A stretch of DNA of 64,000 nt from Bifidobacterium crudilactis (GTDB lineage: Bacteria; Actinomycetota; Actinomycetes; Actinomycetales; Bifidobacteriaceae): assembly GCF_000738005.1 (NCBI RefSeq), contig NZ_JHAL01000002.1, positions 62,001-126,000 of the forward strand, read 5' to 3'. The position numbers and the translations under genes are program-made. The stretch's first letter is position 1, and each line of letters begins with the position of its first letter. Shown one piece after another: positions 34,462 to 43,965 of this stretch. Below the pieces are notes generated by a model. It made no database searches. It was not told where the DNA came from and saw only the letters and a program-made list of their open reading frames with translations.

Positions 34462-34534
34462 CGATAACTGCGCTAAAAGGACAGCAATGTGGTAATAATT
34501 TCTCCGAAAAGCTGTCCTTTTAGCGCAGTTATCG
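34462..34534. repeat. Palindromic intergenic element, family A (orientation B)
   Basis: Arms CGATAACTGCGCTAAAAGG and complement: the usual GCACTA has become GCGCTA on one side and TAGCGC on the other, a compensatory pair. The loop is the reverse complement of the standard form. It lies just after the HisC-like gene. Confidence 0.9.
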
Positions 34535-34641
34535 TATCGGGTCCTTACATACCAAAATGAGAAGAGCTCCTTTTGATGCAGTGGTCATCTCAAAGTTGCA
34601 CTCCCGGTCAAATGACAATAGTGTGATATACGCCACATAAA

Positions 34642-34688
34642 ACACTACATATAGTTTGCGCTTTACAATCAGAAACTAGATATAGTGG
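34642..34688 (+). promoter_or_regulatory. Tandem NrdR boxes and -10 element of the nrd genes
   Basis: Box 1 ACACTACATATAGTTT (34642-34657) and box 2 AAACTAGATATAGTGG (34673-34688) match the NrdR consensus ACACWATATATWGTGT. Their centres are 31 bp apart, three helical turns, the usual NrdR spacing. TATAGT within box 2 (34681-34686) is a likely -10, so NrdR would block the promoter when dATP is plentiful. Confidence 0.85.
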
Positions 34689-34726
34689 TTTCTGCATTCA
34701 CGTGAAGAGTGCTGAGGAGGAACAAT

Positions 34727-35215
34727 ATGAGTGAGGTCGCCGCCGCGCAGTTGCAGGAGAGCGTTCCTGAACATGTGGCAGAGGGCGAGAAGATCGGCGC
34801 CATCGTGTACTTCTCGTCAGCATCGGAGAACACGGCGAGGTTCGTTGCCAACTGTCATCTGCAGGACGAGGGCATCAATGTCTATCGCATACCGCTGAGG
34901 CGTTCGCAGGGCGACCTGCATGTGAGCGAGCCGTATGTGCTGATGGTGCCGACCTATGGTGGCGGGAACGCCAAGAAGGCGGTGCCTGTTCAGGTCAGGA
35001 AATTCCTGAACGACCCGGACAATCGCGCGGGGATACGCGGAGTGGTCGCGTCAGGAAACACGAACTTCGGAGACGCCTTCTGCGCTGCTGGGGATATCGT
35101 GGCTCGCAAATGCAAGGTGCCTTTCCTGTACTACTTCGAGTTGATGGGCACGAAGGAGGATGAGACGAAGGTAAGAAACGGCATGCGCGATTTCTTCCTG
35201 AATCATCGCGACTAG
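34727..35215 (+). CDS. nrdI: NrdI flavodoxin-like protein of class Ib ribonucleotide reductase
   Basis: Flavoprotein that supplies the oxidant used to build the dimanganese-tyrosyl radical cofactor of NrdF. The FMN-binding loop is [13 protein letters not shown], followed by [17 protein letters not shown] and [17 protein letters not shown], all typical of NrdI. It is 162 aa. ATG 34727 follows GAGGAGGAAC. It is the first gene of the nrd set here; nrdH, the glutaredoxin-like partner normally found just upstream, is missing from this locus. Confidence 0.93.
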   Translation: MSEVAAAQLQESVPEHVAEGEKIGAIVYFSSASENTARFVANCHLQDEGINVYRIPLRRSQGDLHVSEPYVLMVPTYGGGNAKKAVPVQVRKFLNDPDNRAGIRGVVASGNTNFGDAFCAAGDIVARKCKVPFLYYFELMGTKEDETKVRNGMRDFFLNHRD

Positions 35216-35373
35216 ACACCGGCAATAGGCCGAACGCAATAGGCCGAACGCCCCGGGCGCCGGGGTGGTATGAGAAATCGTTAATGACAGGGTGCGTTCC
35301 GCAGCAAGCGGCGTGCATCATCGAACTGCTGTTGGATCGCCAACGTGCTTGGCACAAATGAAGGGGAACGCAG
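35216..35373. other. nrdI-nrdE spacer with direct repeat and hairpin
   Basis: Holds two copies of GCAATAGGCCGAAC in tandem, followed by a CCCCGG-GCG-CCGGGG hairpin at 35251-35265 without a T tract. It may attenuate or stabilise the transcript between nrdI and nrdE. Confidence 0.5.
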
Positions 35374-37560
35374 ATGACTGCAATCGACAACACGGCTTTG
35401 AGCCTTGATAACACGGGGGAGGAGACCTACGATTCCGCCCATGATTATCATTCCTTGAACGCCATGCTCAATCTTTACGACGAGAATGGTCGCATTCAGT
35501 TCGACAAGGATCAGGCCGCCGAGCGCGAATATGTGCACGGTCATGTGCAGCAGCATACGAAGTCCTTCGCCTCGACCGCAGAACGCATCGCGTTCCTTGT
35601 GGACAACCAGTATTACAATCCCAAGGTTTTCGGCGAGTATTCGGCGGAGTTCCTCGATAGAATCTACGCCCACGCTCAGTCGCTGGACTTTGAGTTCGAC
35701 ACCTTCCTCGGTGCTTTCAAGTTCTATTCCTCGTATGCGCTCAAGACCTTCGACGGCAAGCAGTATCTCGAGGATTTCCCTCAGCGCAGCGTCGCGGTCG
35801 CTCTTGAGCTGGCCGCCGGTGATGAGGATATGGCCATCAAATACGCCGACGAGATCATCTCCGGCAGCTTCCAGCCCGCGACACCGACCTTCCTGAATCT
35901 CGGGAAGGCACAGCGCGGCGAGCCCGTGAGCTGCTTCCTGGTGAGGCTCGAAGACAATATGGAGTCCATCTCGCGCGGCATCAACGCGGCACTCCAGCTT
36001 TCCAAGCGTGGCGGCGGCGTGGCCTTGCTGCTCAGCAACCTTCGCGAGCTGGGCGCCCCTATCAAGCACATCGAAAACCAGTCCTCCGGTGTGATCCCCG
36101 TGATGAAGCTGCTCGAGGATTCCTTCTCTTACGCCAATCAGCTCGGAGCCAGGCAGGGTGCTGGCGCGGTCTATATCTCCGCCCATCACCCCGATGTGAT
36201 GCGTTTTCTGGATACCAAGCGTGAGAACGCCGACGAGAAGATTCGCATCAAGTCGCTTTCCCTGGGCGTGGTCATTCCCGACATCACCTTCGAGCTCGCC
36301 AAGCAGCGCAAGCCCATGGCGCTGTTCAGCCCGTACGATGTCGAGCGCGTGTATGGCAAGCCCTTCTCGGACATCCCGATTTCCGAGAACTATGACGCGA
36401 TGGTGGCCGACGACCGCATCCGCAAGAGCTACATCGACGCCCGAGAATTCTTCATGACCATCGCGGAGATTCAGTTCGAATCCGGCTATCCGTACATTCT
36501 CTTCGAAGACACGGTGAACAAGGCCAACCCGATTGACGGACGCATCACGATGAGCAACCTGTGCTCAGAGATTCTGCAGGTGCAGGAACCGAGCAAGTAC
36601 AACGAGGATTTGACGTATTCCCATGTCGGGCGGGATATCTCCTGTAACCTTGGGTCGCTGAACATCGCCAAAGCCGTCGACAACGGTCTGGCAGACACCG
36701 TGGAGACCGCCATACGAGCCTTGACCTCCGTTGCGGAGCATACCAGCATCGATGCCGTTCCTTCCATCCGCCGCGGCAATGACGAAGGCCATGCAATCGG
36801 TCTGGGACAGATGAATCTTCATGGTTTCCTCGCTCGCGAGGGGATTCACTACGGTTCGCCGGAAGGCCTTGACTTCACCGATATGTACTTCATGACGGTC
36901 GCCTTCCATGCGTACAAGGCATCCCACAGCCTCGCCGTGGAGAAGGGAACGGCGTTCAAGAGCTTCCCGGCTTCGGATTACGCAAAGCCTGCCGGACAGG
37001 GCAACTACTTCGACAAGTACACTGACGGGCGTCGTTCGCTTGAACCGAAGACCGAGCGTGTTCGTGAGCTCTTCGCCGAGAAGGGCATCGAGATTCCGAG
37101 CGTGCAGGATTGGGAGGAATTGCGAGACCAGATCCTCAAGGACGGCATCTACAATCAGAATCTTCAGGCCGTGCCGCCGACGGGTTCGATAAGCTACATC
37201 AACCACTCCACAAGCTCGATTCATCCGATTGCCTCCAAGATTGAGATTCGTAAGGAAGGCAAGTTGGGGCGGGTGTATTACCCGGCGCCGTACATGACCA
37301 ACGAGAACCTCGAATACTTCGAGGACGCTTACGAAATCGGCTGGCAGAAAATTGTCGACACCTACGCCGAGGCGACGCAGCATGTGGATCAGGGTTTGTC
37401 CCTGACCTTGTTCTTCCCGTCCACTGCAACGACCCGTGACCTGAACAAGGCCCAGATCTACGCATGGCGCAAGGGCATCAAAACCCTCTACTACATCCGC
37501 ATCCGCCAGCAGGCTCTCGAAGGCACCGAAGTAGAAGGCTGCGTAAGCTGCATGCTGTAG
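35374..37560 (+). CDS. nrdE: Class Ib ribonucleoside-diphosphate reductase, alpha subunit
   Basis: Catalytic subunit reducing NDPs to dNDPs. Key parts: the Cys of [29 protein letters not shown], the Asn-Cys-Glu active-site block in [26 protein letters not shown], and the redox pair in the last residues VEGCVSCML that receives electrons from a redoxin. It is 728 aa without the N-terminal ATP-cone of class Ia enzymes, as expected for NrdE. The ATG is preceded by AAGGGGAAC. The gene ends directly at the tandem hairpin repeats that separate it from nrdF. Confidence 0.97.
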   Translation: MTAIDNTALSLDNTGEETYDSAHDYHSLNAMLNLYDENGRIQFDKDQAAEREYVHGHVQQHTKSFASTAERIAFLVDNQYYNPKVFGEYSAEFLDRIYAHAQSLDFEFDTFLGAFKFYSSYALKTFDGKQYLEDFPQRSVAVALELAAGDEDMAIKYADEIISGSFQPATPTFLNLGKAQRGEPVSCFLVRLEDNMESISRGINAALQLSKRGGGVALLLSNLRELGAPIKHIENQSSGVIPVMKLLEDSFSYANQLGARQGAGAVYISAHHPDVMRFLDTKRENADEKIRIKSLSLGVVIPDITFELAKQRKPMALFSPYDVERVYGKPFSDIPISENYDAMVADDRIRKSYIDAREFFMTIAEIQFESGYPYILFEDTVNKANPIDGRITMSNLCSEILQVQEPSKYNEDLTYSHVGRDISCNLGSLNIAKAVDNGLADTVETAIRALTSVAEHTSIDAVPSIRRGNDEGHAIGLGQMNLHGFLAREGIHYGSPEGLDFTDMYFMTVAFHAYKASHSLAVEKGTAFKSFPASDYAKPAGQGNYFDKYTDGRRSLEPKTERVRELFAEKGIEIPSVQDWEELRDQILKDGIYNQNLQAVPPTGSISYINHSTSSIHPIASKIEIRKEGKLGRVYYPAPYMTNENLEYFEDAYEIGWQKIVDTYAEATQHVDQGLSLTLFFPSTATTRDLNKAQIYAWRKGIKTLYYIRIRQQALEGTEVEGCVSCML

Positions 37561-37735
37561 CGTGAAGCGCACAGCCCGGTGGGCTGTGCGTAGCTACAGT
37601 GAGCGCCCGCCAAGGGCGCGAAGGCGATCATGGCTGTGATCGCGCGTGAAGCGCACAGCCCTGTGGGCTGTGCGTAGCTACAGTGAGCGCCCGCCAAGGG
37701 CGCGAAGGATCGCGAAGCGATCGCCACACGAGGCT
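37561..37735. repeat. GC-rich hairpin tandem repeat, two units of about 84 bp
   Basis: Each unit has GCACAGCCC paired with GGGCTGTGC, then GCGCCC paired with GGGCGC, the first hairpins starting at 37569 and 37653. It begins immediately after the nrdE stop. Related units occur at 63661-64000. The minus-strand reading gives short proteins that I treat as fortuitous. Confidence 0.85.
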
Positions 37736-37774
37736 ACTGGGAAACGCAACTTTTCGCGCGCGATCGCCCACACC

Positions 37775-37849
37775 GAGATAACTGCACTAAAAGGACAGCA
37801 AAATCGTGAAAATCTGCTCAAAAAGCTGTACTTTTAGTGCAGTTATCTC
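37775..37849. repeat. Palindromic intergenic element, family A (orientation B, divergent loop)
   Basis: Arms GAGATAACTGCACTAAAAGG and complement, with one uncompensated change (GCTGTAC) in the right arm and a diverged loop (AAAATCGTGAAAATC). It lies between nrdE and nrdF. Confidence 0.9.
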
Positions 37850-37869
37850 TTTTTGAGATTTGTAGATAG

Positions 37870-38919
<1,050 letters not shown>

Positions 38920-38968
38920 GAAGTCCTGACTGCTCTGAGGTCATGCTTGACCACGGAAGTTACTGGAA

Positions 38969-39005
38969 GGTCTGGAACCGGATGTCTTCGGTTCCAGACC
39001 TTTTC
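38969..39005 (+). terminator. Rho-independent terminator after nrdF
   Basis: A perfect 12-bp stem GGTCTGGAACCG / CGGTTCCAGACC with an 8-nt loop, followed by TTTT. Confidence 0.85.
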
Positions 39006-39430
39006 CATACCCTCCGGGACTGTGTGGTGGGGACTGGGTAGATGTGACTGGATAGATGTGACTGGGTAAAGGAAACAGACAGTAAGAACACCTGTTGAGA
39101 GAACAGGACTAGGTGGCACGAGCGGACATGTCTGGTCCAGCCGGGATGGTCTACAGACCGGAAAACGGCACTGGTGTGCTGCCGAGTGGGTATCGCGTTT
39201 TGATGCTTTGACCGGTCGAGATTCATAGGAATGGCGGTGGCTGGTGATGATGCACAGCGAAACCTTGAACTGTGTCGAGCCGGCTGCTTCCTGAATTTGT
39301 CGGGCAACGGCCAATCCAAACCAGGAGGACGGAAAATAACGGAATTCCAGTGAGGAATTCCCAGGAGTAAAATGAAGGAAAAGTACGGAGTAAATTCACG
39401 GAAAATGGCGGAATAGGGAGAGTTTCTGCA
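39006..39430. other. Non-coding stretch with 14-bp tandem repeat before the DUF4143 gene
   Basis: Contains ACTGGGTAGATGTG, ACTGGATAGATGTG and a third decayed unit at 39033-39070, and two close GGAATTCC palindromes near 39350. It becomes AT-rich towards the gene. No protein or RNA gene could be supported. Confidence 0.5.
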
Positions 39431-40714
39431 ATGAGCATGAGGCGTAAAGGGTATCGAAGCCGACTTGTTGACGTCAAAATCGACGACATGCTCGTTGCAT
39501 TCGGTGCTGTGGCGGTCGATGGGCCGAAATGGTGCGGCAAGACCTGGACCGCTCTGAATCACGGCAACAGCGTGGTGTACATCGGAGACCCCGCCGGGAA
39601 TTTCCAGAACAGGCGTGCGGCACAACTCGACCCGGCACTGGTGCTGAGAGGAGAAGCCCCGAGGGTCATTGACGAATGGCAGGAAGTACCTGCGCTGTGG
39701 GATGCGGTGAGGTTCGCGGTAGATGAGTCGGCACAGCGTGGCAAGTACATCCTCACCGGTTCATCAACACCAAATTTCAAAGGGGTGCTGCATAGCGGGG
39801 CAGGGCGTATCGGCGTAACGAGAATGCGCCCTATGTCGCTGTTTGAATCCGGGGAATCCAGCGGCGAAGTATCTCTTGCTGCCGTGTTTGATGGTCCCCT
39901 TGAGGCGCGTGCAACCGGTGAAGTTGAGTTAAGCAGTCTGATTGAGCAGGTCATCAGGGGCGGATGGCCAGGGGCAATTGGGCTGTCGCAGAGTGCCGCG
40001 CACGAGGTGTCTGAAGGCTACCTCTATGCAGTGGCACACGATGACATCAGCAGGATTGACGGCGTGAGCCGTAGCCCTCACAGGGTAGCGATGCTGCTGC
40101 GCTCGTTGGCGAGGAACGAATCCACCGTCGCCAGCAACAGGACATTGAAAAACGATATGCAGGAGTATGACGACGAGACAATCGACGAAAAAACCATAGC
40201 GGATTATCTTGAGTCTCTGCGGCGTCTGTTTCTCATCGATGACCAGCCGGCATTCAACCCCAATATGCGTTCTTCGGTGCGCGTGGGAAAAATGCCCAAA
40301 CGACATCTGGCAGACCCCTCGCTGGCTGCAGCAGCCCTGGGGGTGACGGCGGAGACGCTTACTGACGATTTGAACACCTTCGGGTTTCTGTTCGAGGCCA
40401 TGTGCGAGCGTGACCTGCGGGTTTATGCGCAGTGCGCAGGGGGAGAGCTATATCATTACCGTGATGGTCGGGGCCGTGAAATCGACGCCGTCGTCACCGT
40501 GCCCGACGGTCGATGGGCAGCCATAGAAATCAAGTTGGGTGCTCATCAAATCGATGAAGCTGCGTCGAAGCTCCTGGCCTTGCAGCGCGACATGCAGGAC
40601 GACCCGCGAGCAACCCCGCCGTCGGTGCTCTGCGTCGTATGCGGTATGACCGCGTATGCATATACCCGTCCCGATGGAGTTTGCGTCGTTCCGATAACAG
40701 CGCTGCGCGATTGA
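39431..40714 (+). CDS. AAA+ ATPase with DUF4143 domain
   Basis: Walker A GPKWCGKTWTA (about residues 31-41), Walker B RVIDEWQEVP (about 78-87) and ILTGSSTP (sensor-like). The C-terminal DUF4143 part includes an LFEAMCERDLRVY block and a PD-(D/E)XK-like end with REIDAVVTVPDGRWAAIEIK. Such ATPases are widespread, often mobile or found near toxin-antitoxin and defence loci; no defined function is known. It is 427 aa and intact, with AGGGAGAG upstream of the ATG. Its place 155 bp before three tRNA genes and its AT-rich upstream flank suggest acquisition at a tRNA-adjacent site. Confidence 0.85.
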   Translation: MSMRRKGYRSRLVDVKIDDMLVAFGAVAVDGPKWCGKTWTALNHGNSVVYIGDPAGNFQNRRAAQLDPALVLRGEAPRVIDEWQEVPALWDAVRFAVDESAQRGKYILTGSSTPNFKGVLHSGAGRIGVTRMRPMSLFESGESSGEVSLAAVFDGPLEARATGEVELSSLIEQVIRGGWPGAIGLSQSAAHEVSEGYLYAVAHDDISRIDGVSRSPHRVAMLLRSLARNESTVASNRTLKNDMQEYDDETIDEKTIADYLESLRRLFLIDDQPAFNPNMRSSVRVGKMPKRHLADPSLAAAALGVTAETLTDDLNTFGFLFEAMCERDLRVYAQCAGGELYHYRDGRGREIDAVVTVPDGRWAAIEIKLGAHQIDEAASKLLALQRDMQDDPRATPPSVLCVVCGMTAYAYTRPDGVCVVPITALRD

Positions 40715-40869
40715 CTCTTAGGATTGAGGACGACTAGCCGTTCCGTACACGCTCGGCTTCGGCTCTTCGTCAACCTCTCCGCGACACGGCGAGTCCACGA
40801 CTTGCGGAATATGGGAAAGCGTGGCAAGATAACGAAGTTGCCGTTTTTGGCTTAGGTTGGATGCGGCAT

Positions 40870-40951
40870 GGCGGATTTCCCAAGCGGTCAAAGGGAGCTG
40901 ACTGTAAATCAGCCGCGTAATGCTTCAGTGGTTCGAATCCACTATCCGCCA
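40870..40951 (+). tRNA. tRNA-Tyr (GTA)
   Basis: Acceptor stem GGCGGAT / ATCCGCC, anticodon arm CTGACTGTAAATCAG with GTA, and a long variable arm as in bacterial tRNA-Tyr; T-loop GTTCGAATC. No CCA is encoded. First of three clustered tRNAs. Confidence 0.95.
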
Positions 40952-40952
40952 C

Positions 40953-41024
<72 letters not shown>

Positions 41025-41028
41025 CTAT

Positions 41029-41102
41029 GGCGGGGTAGCTCAGCTGGCTAGAGCGTACGACTCATAATCGTAAGGTCGAGAGTTCGAGTCTCTCCCTCGC
41101 TA
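41029..41102 (+). tRNA. tRNA-Met (CAT), elongator type
   Basis: Anticodon arm CGACTCATAATCG; D-arm TAGCTCAGCTGGCTAGAGC; T-loop TTCGAGT. The acceptor GGCGGGG pairs with CCTCGCT using G-U pairs at the first and fifth positions, as often seen in actinobacterial elongator tRNA-Met. It is not an initiator tRNA, because the anticodon stem lacks the three G-C pairs. Confidence 0.92.
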
Positions 41103-41148
41103 CAATCATCGGCAAAGAGTCGATGAGGTACGACTACAGAGGTGAACC

Positions 41149-41316
41149 ATGGCAAAAGCCGCAGATATTCGTCCAGGCGTAACGCTGGCGTGCACCGTGT
41201 GCAAAGAGCGCAACTACATCACGACGAAGAACCGTCGTAACACTCCGGATCGTCTTGAGCTCAACAAGTTCTGCCCACGTTGCGGCAAGCAGACGGTTCA
41301 CCGCGAAACCCGCTGA
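41149..41316 (+). CDS. rpmG: 50S ribosomal protein L33
   Basis: 55 aa, with [20 protein letters not shown] and [18 protein letters not shown]. Both CxxC pairs are kept, so this is the zinc-binding (C+) form of L33. ATG 41149 is preceded by AGAGGTGAACC. It lies directly after three tRNA genes, a frequent actinobacterial arrangement, and ends in a clear terminator. Confidence 0.95.
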   Translation: MAKAADIRPGVTLACTVCKERNYITTKNRRNTPDRLELNKFCPRCGKQTVHRETR

Positions 41317-41341
41317 AACTCGCGGAGCGCAACGCACAACA

Positions 41342-41366
41342 AGCCCGACTTCGGTCGGGTTTTTTC
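41342..41366 (+). terminator. Rho-independent terminator after rpmG
   Basis: AGCCCGACTTCGGTCGGGTT is a compact tetraloop hairpin followed by a run of T residues. It ends just before the murB promoter. Confidence 0.85.
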
Positions 41367-41389
41367 GTATTCGAGTTATGCTGTAGCCC

Positions 41390-42613
41390 ATGACTACCTC
41401 ACCTTCTTTCGCGGATCTCACCACCATCGGTGTCGGAGGCCGTATCGCACGTTTTGAACAGCCGACGAGCCGTGTAGGCATCATCGAAGCGGTCGAGGAT
41501 GCCGATGGCAAGGGCGTCCCCTTGTGCGTCATCGGCGGTGGTTCGAATATGCTCGTCGCTGATGCGGATTTCGACGGCATCGTGGTTCGTGATGCACGTC
41601 AGGAGATTGTGGTGCTGGACGAGGCCGCGCCCGTCGAGGGTGGCGACACCACGGTGCACATCTCTGCGGATGCCGGTACGAATTGGGATGACCTGGTCGC
41701 CTTCAGCATCCAGATTGGTCTGGAAGGCATCGAGGGCCTGTCCGGTATTCCGGGAACGGTCGGTGCGTCGGTGGTACAGAATATCGGCGCTTATGGTCAG
41801 GAAGTCGCCACGAGCGTTTTCGCCGTCGAAGTCTGGGACAGGGAGAGCAAGGTCGTCCGTACGCTCTCCTCCGAGGATATGGGTTTCGGGTATCGGACTT
41901 CGGCCCTGAAACGCAGCATGTACGCTTCGGCGGGCAATGTGGCGGGTCAGGGGAATCCTTATTTTCCAACGCCCAGATATGTGGTGTTGTCGGTGAGTTT
42001 CGCCCTGCGGCACAGCGACACCGGTGTCGTCGCCTTCGACCAACTGGCTCGTGCGCTGCGCGTGGATATCGGTGAGAGGGTTTCCACTCAACTGCTGCGC
42101 GACCAGGTGCTCGCAGTGAGGGCAGCCAAGGGCATGCTTGAGGACCCTCACCGCTATCGGAAGCAATGGATGCAGTCGATGCGGCGTTCGGAGAATATCG
42201 CCCAAGCCCTGTCGGCGCTGGAGCGGTTCACCGCTTCCGGCTCCGGCTCATGGGATCGCAACAGATGCAGTTGCGGCAGCTTTTTCATGAATCCGGTGCT
42301 CTCTCAAACGCAGGCGGCATTGCTGCCGCTCGAAGCGCCTCGTTTTCCGGCGAAGCTGCCGGACGGCTCGGCGGGAGTGAAGACCTCGGCTGCCTGGCTG
42401 ATTGATCATGCCGGGTTTCGGAAGGGATTCGCGCTGTACGAAGGTGCTCGGGCTTCCTTGTCGACCGTGCACACCTTGGCGCTGACCAATAGGGGAGATG
42501 CGTCATGCTCGCAGATTCTTGATTTGGCTGTCGCAGTACGCGACGGTGTCGAATCGAAATTCGGTGTCAGATTGGTTCCCGAACCTGTGCTGGTGGGTGG
42601 CATCGCTATCTGA
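41390..42613 (+). CDS. murB: UDP-N-acetylenolpyruvoylglucosamine reductase
   Basis: FAD/NADPH enzyme making UDP-MurNAc for peptidoglycan. FAD-binding motif LCVIGGGSNMLVADADFDG; substrate site in LEGIEGLSGIPGTVGASVV and NIGAYGQEV; catalytic Ser in RCSCGSFFMNPVL; SAAWLIDHAGFRKGF near the end. It is 407 aa, somewhat longer than the E. coli enzyme, as usual in actinobacteria. TATGCT at 41377-41382 is seven bases before the ATG, so the transcript is probably leaderless. Confidence 0.95.
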   Translation: MTTSPSFADLTTIGVGGRIARFEQPTSRVGIIEAVEDADGKGVPLCVIGGGSNMLVADADFDGIVVRDARQEIVVLDEAAPVEGGDTTVHISADAGTNWDDLVAFSIQIGLEGIEGLSGIPGTVGASVVQNIGAYGQEVATSVFAVEVWDRESKVVRTLSSEDMGFGYRTSALKRSMYASAGNVAGQGNPYFPTPRYVVLSVSFALRHSDTGVVAFDQLARALRVDIGERVSTQLLRDQVLAVRAAKGMLEDPHRYRKQWMQSMRRSENIAQALSALERFTASGSGSWDRNRCSCGSFFMNPVLSQTQAALLPLEAPRFPAKLPDGSAGVKTSAAWLIDHAGFRKGFALYEGARASLSTVHTLALTNRGDASCSQILDLAVAVRDGVESKFGVRLVPEPVLVGGIAI

Positions 42614-42758
42614 GAGAACGCTTCCAGATGCTCAGCTCTTGCCCAGACTATCTTACGGATAACCCATGTAGGATGTATGGAGCCCCTCAGAGTCAGCACA
42701 GCAATTCGCAAGCCATGAACGCTGTAATAGACGTTATTGGCTGACGAAAGGACTTAGA

Positions 42759-43634
42759 ATGACCGACGCAAGAGCAAATGGCACACCCAATGCCTCATCC
42801 AATGGCAGACCAAATCCGACACCTCCAAATGACGACGACGGCACTGTCGTGCAACCAGCAGTGAATGAGCAGACGGAACATGCACCGCAACAGGCTGCTG
42901 CACCGTCATCTCAGTCCTCTCAAGGTGGAACCGGCGCGAATTTCCCGGTGCACAATTCCCCAAGGGTTACGATGGCCCAGCCCCAGGGTGATTACTCAGA
43001 AGCGAACGATTCGCAGTACCAACAGCCCCAACGTAGTCAAACGGCGCAATCCCCCAACGCCAATGCCGGGTATGTGTACCAGCAGCCACAGGGTCGGCCC
43101 TCATCGGGTCAACAGGGCAATTGGAATGGCCAACCCCAGTTTTCGGCCTCCGGCCCAATGCCAGGACCAGCTGCCGCCGCATCGAAGGCGAAGACCGCGC
43201 GTACCTGGCAGGGGGTCAAACTCACGGTGATAGGCGCCATCAGCGTGGTGGCTCTGTTATGTGGTCTCGTCGGCGGCCTTGCAGGAGGCCTGATTGTGTC
43301 GTCGGTGTCAGGCGGTGGTACGCAGCAGTCCGATCAGGGCAACATGCCTCAGATGGGCGGCGGCAACGGGTATGGCCAACGCGGCAGCGGACAAGGCGGC
43401 AATAGCGGCAATAGCGGCAACTCCGGCAGTGATGGCAGTTCGGGAAGTGATGGCAGTTCCGGCAACTCAGGTAGCACCGGTACTGCCGGAAGCGATGGAG
43501 GTCAGGGCGGAGACGGAGCTGGCGGGCAGAGCGGTAATGGTGGTAATGCCGGCAGTGACGGCGGAGCAGGAAACCCAGGTAGCGCGGGCAGTGACGGCGG
43601 CCAGGGTGGAGATGTCGGCGGCAGCACGTCCTGA
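42759..43634 (+). CDS. Membrane-anchored collagen-like protein
   Basis: 291 aa in three parts: a Gln/Asn/Pro-rich disordered N-terminus (1-150, probably cytoplasmic), one membrane helix (about 155-183: LTVIGAISVVALLCGLVGGL), and an outer region. That region ends in 24 uninterrupted Gly-X-Y triplets (residues 214-285: GNS GNS GNS GSD GSS and so on). Only one X-Y pair contains Pro. Collagen-like triplets in bacteria can form triple helices on the cell surface. There is no sortase motif. The ATG follows GAAAGGAC. The codon pattern of the triplets suggests growth by slippage. Function unknown. Confidence 0.75.
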   Translation: MTDARANGTPNASSNGRPNPTPPNDDDGTVVQPAVNEQTEHAPQQAAAPSSQSSQGGTGANFPVHNSPRVTMAQPQGDYSEANDSQYQQPQRSQTAQSPNANAGYVYQQPQGRPSSGQQGNWNGQPQFSASGPMPGPAAAASKAKTARTWQGVKLTVIGAISVVALLCGLVGGLAGGLIVSSVSGGGTQQSDQGNMPQMGGGNGYGQRGSGQGGNSGNSGNSGSDGSSGSDGSSGNSGSTGTAGSDGGQGGDGAGGQSGNGGNAGSDGGAGNPGSAGSDGGQGGDVGGSTS

Positions 43635-43697
43635 TACGAACCTCGCCCATATGGGCTTTCTGCGATGGTTCCCGGCTTCGCGGTAATCGCCCGATAC

Positions 43698-43736
43698 AGG
43701 CACCGTACGAATGTGATTTTTCGTACGGTGCCTTTG
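43698..43736 (+). terminator. Terminator-like hairpin after the collagen-like gene
   Basis: AGGCACCGTACGAA pairs with TTCGTACGGTGCCT, a perfect 14-bp stem with an 8-nt loop, followed by TTG rather than a long T run. Confidence 0.65.
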
Positions 43737-43965
43737 CATGGGAGCCTCGCGTACTGAGACGTCGCACAAGAGTCATATATCGAATATGGCCGAATCCTTG
43801 ATGCCGTATTAGAATGTGATGCTGTTAACAGTTGCGTGAGGATTCACCGTTCCTTGGACGCCCGTCGACCGCCATGACCGCTGAGCCGCTGTCGTGTGGT
43901 CCGCCAGCGCTGAGATTGATGTCGTACCCCGCCGCTTCTAATGTGCAGATCGTTGTGGGGGCAGC

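Noticed and set aside
37491..37727. Small minus-strand proteins with repeated APLAGAHCSYAQPTGLC-type sequence
   Set aside because: They arise from reading the GC hairpin repeats backwards; no start signal was seen, and the same words recur in other frames at 63661-64000.
38960..39625. A 221-codon minus-strand frame across the nrdF-DUF4143 gap
   Set aside because: It crosses the nrdF terminator and the start of the ATPase gene, and the product has no recognisable domain.
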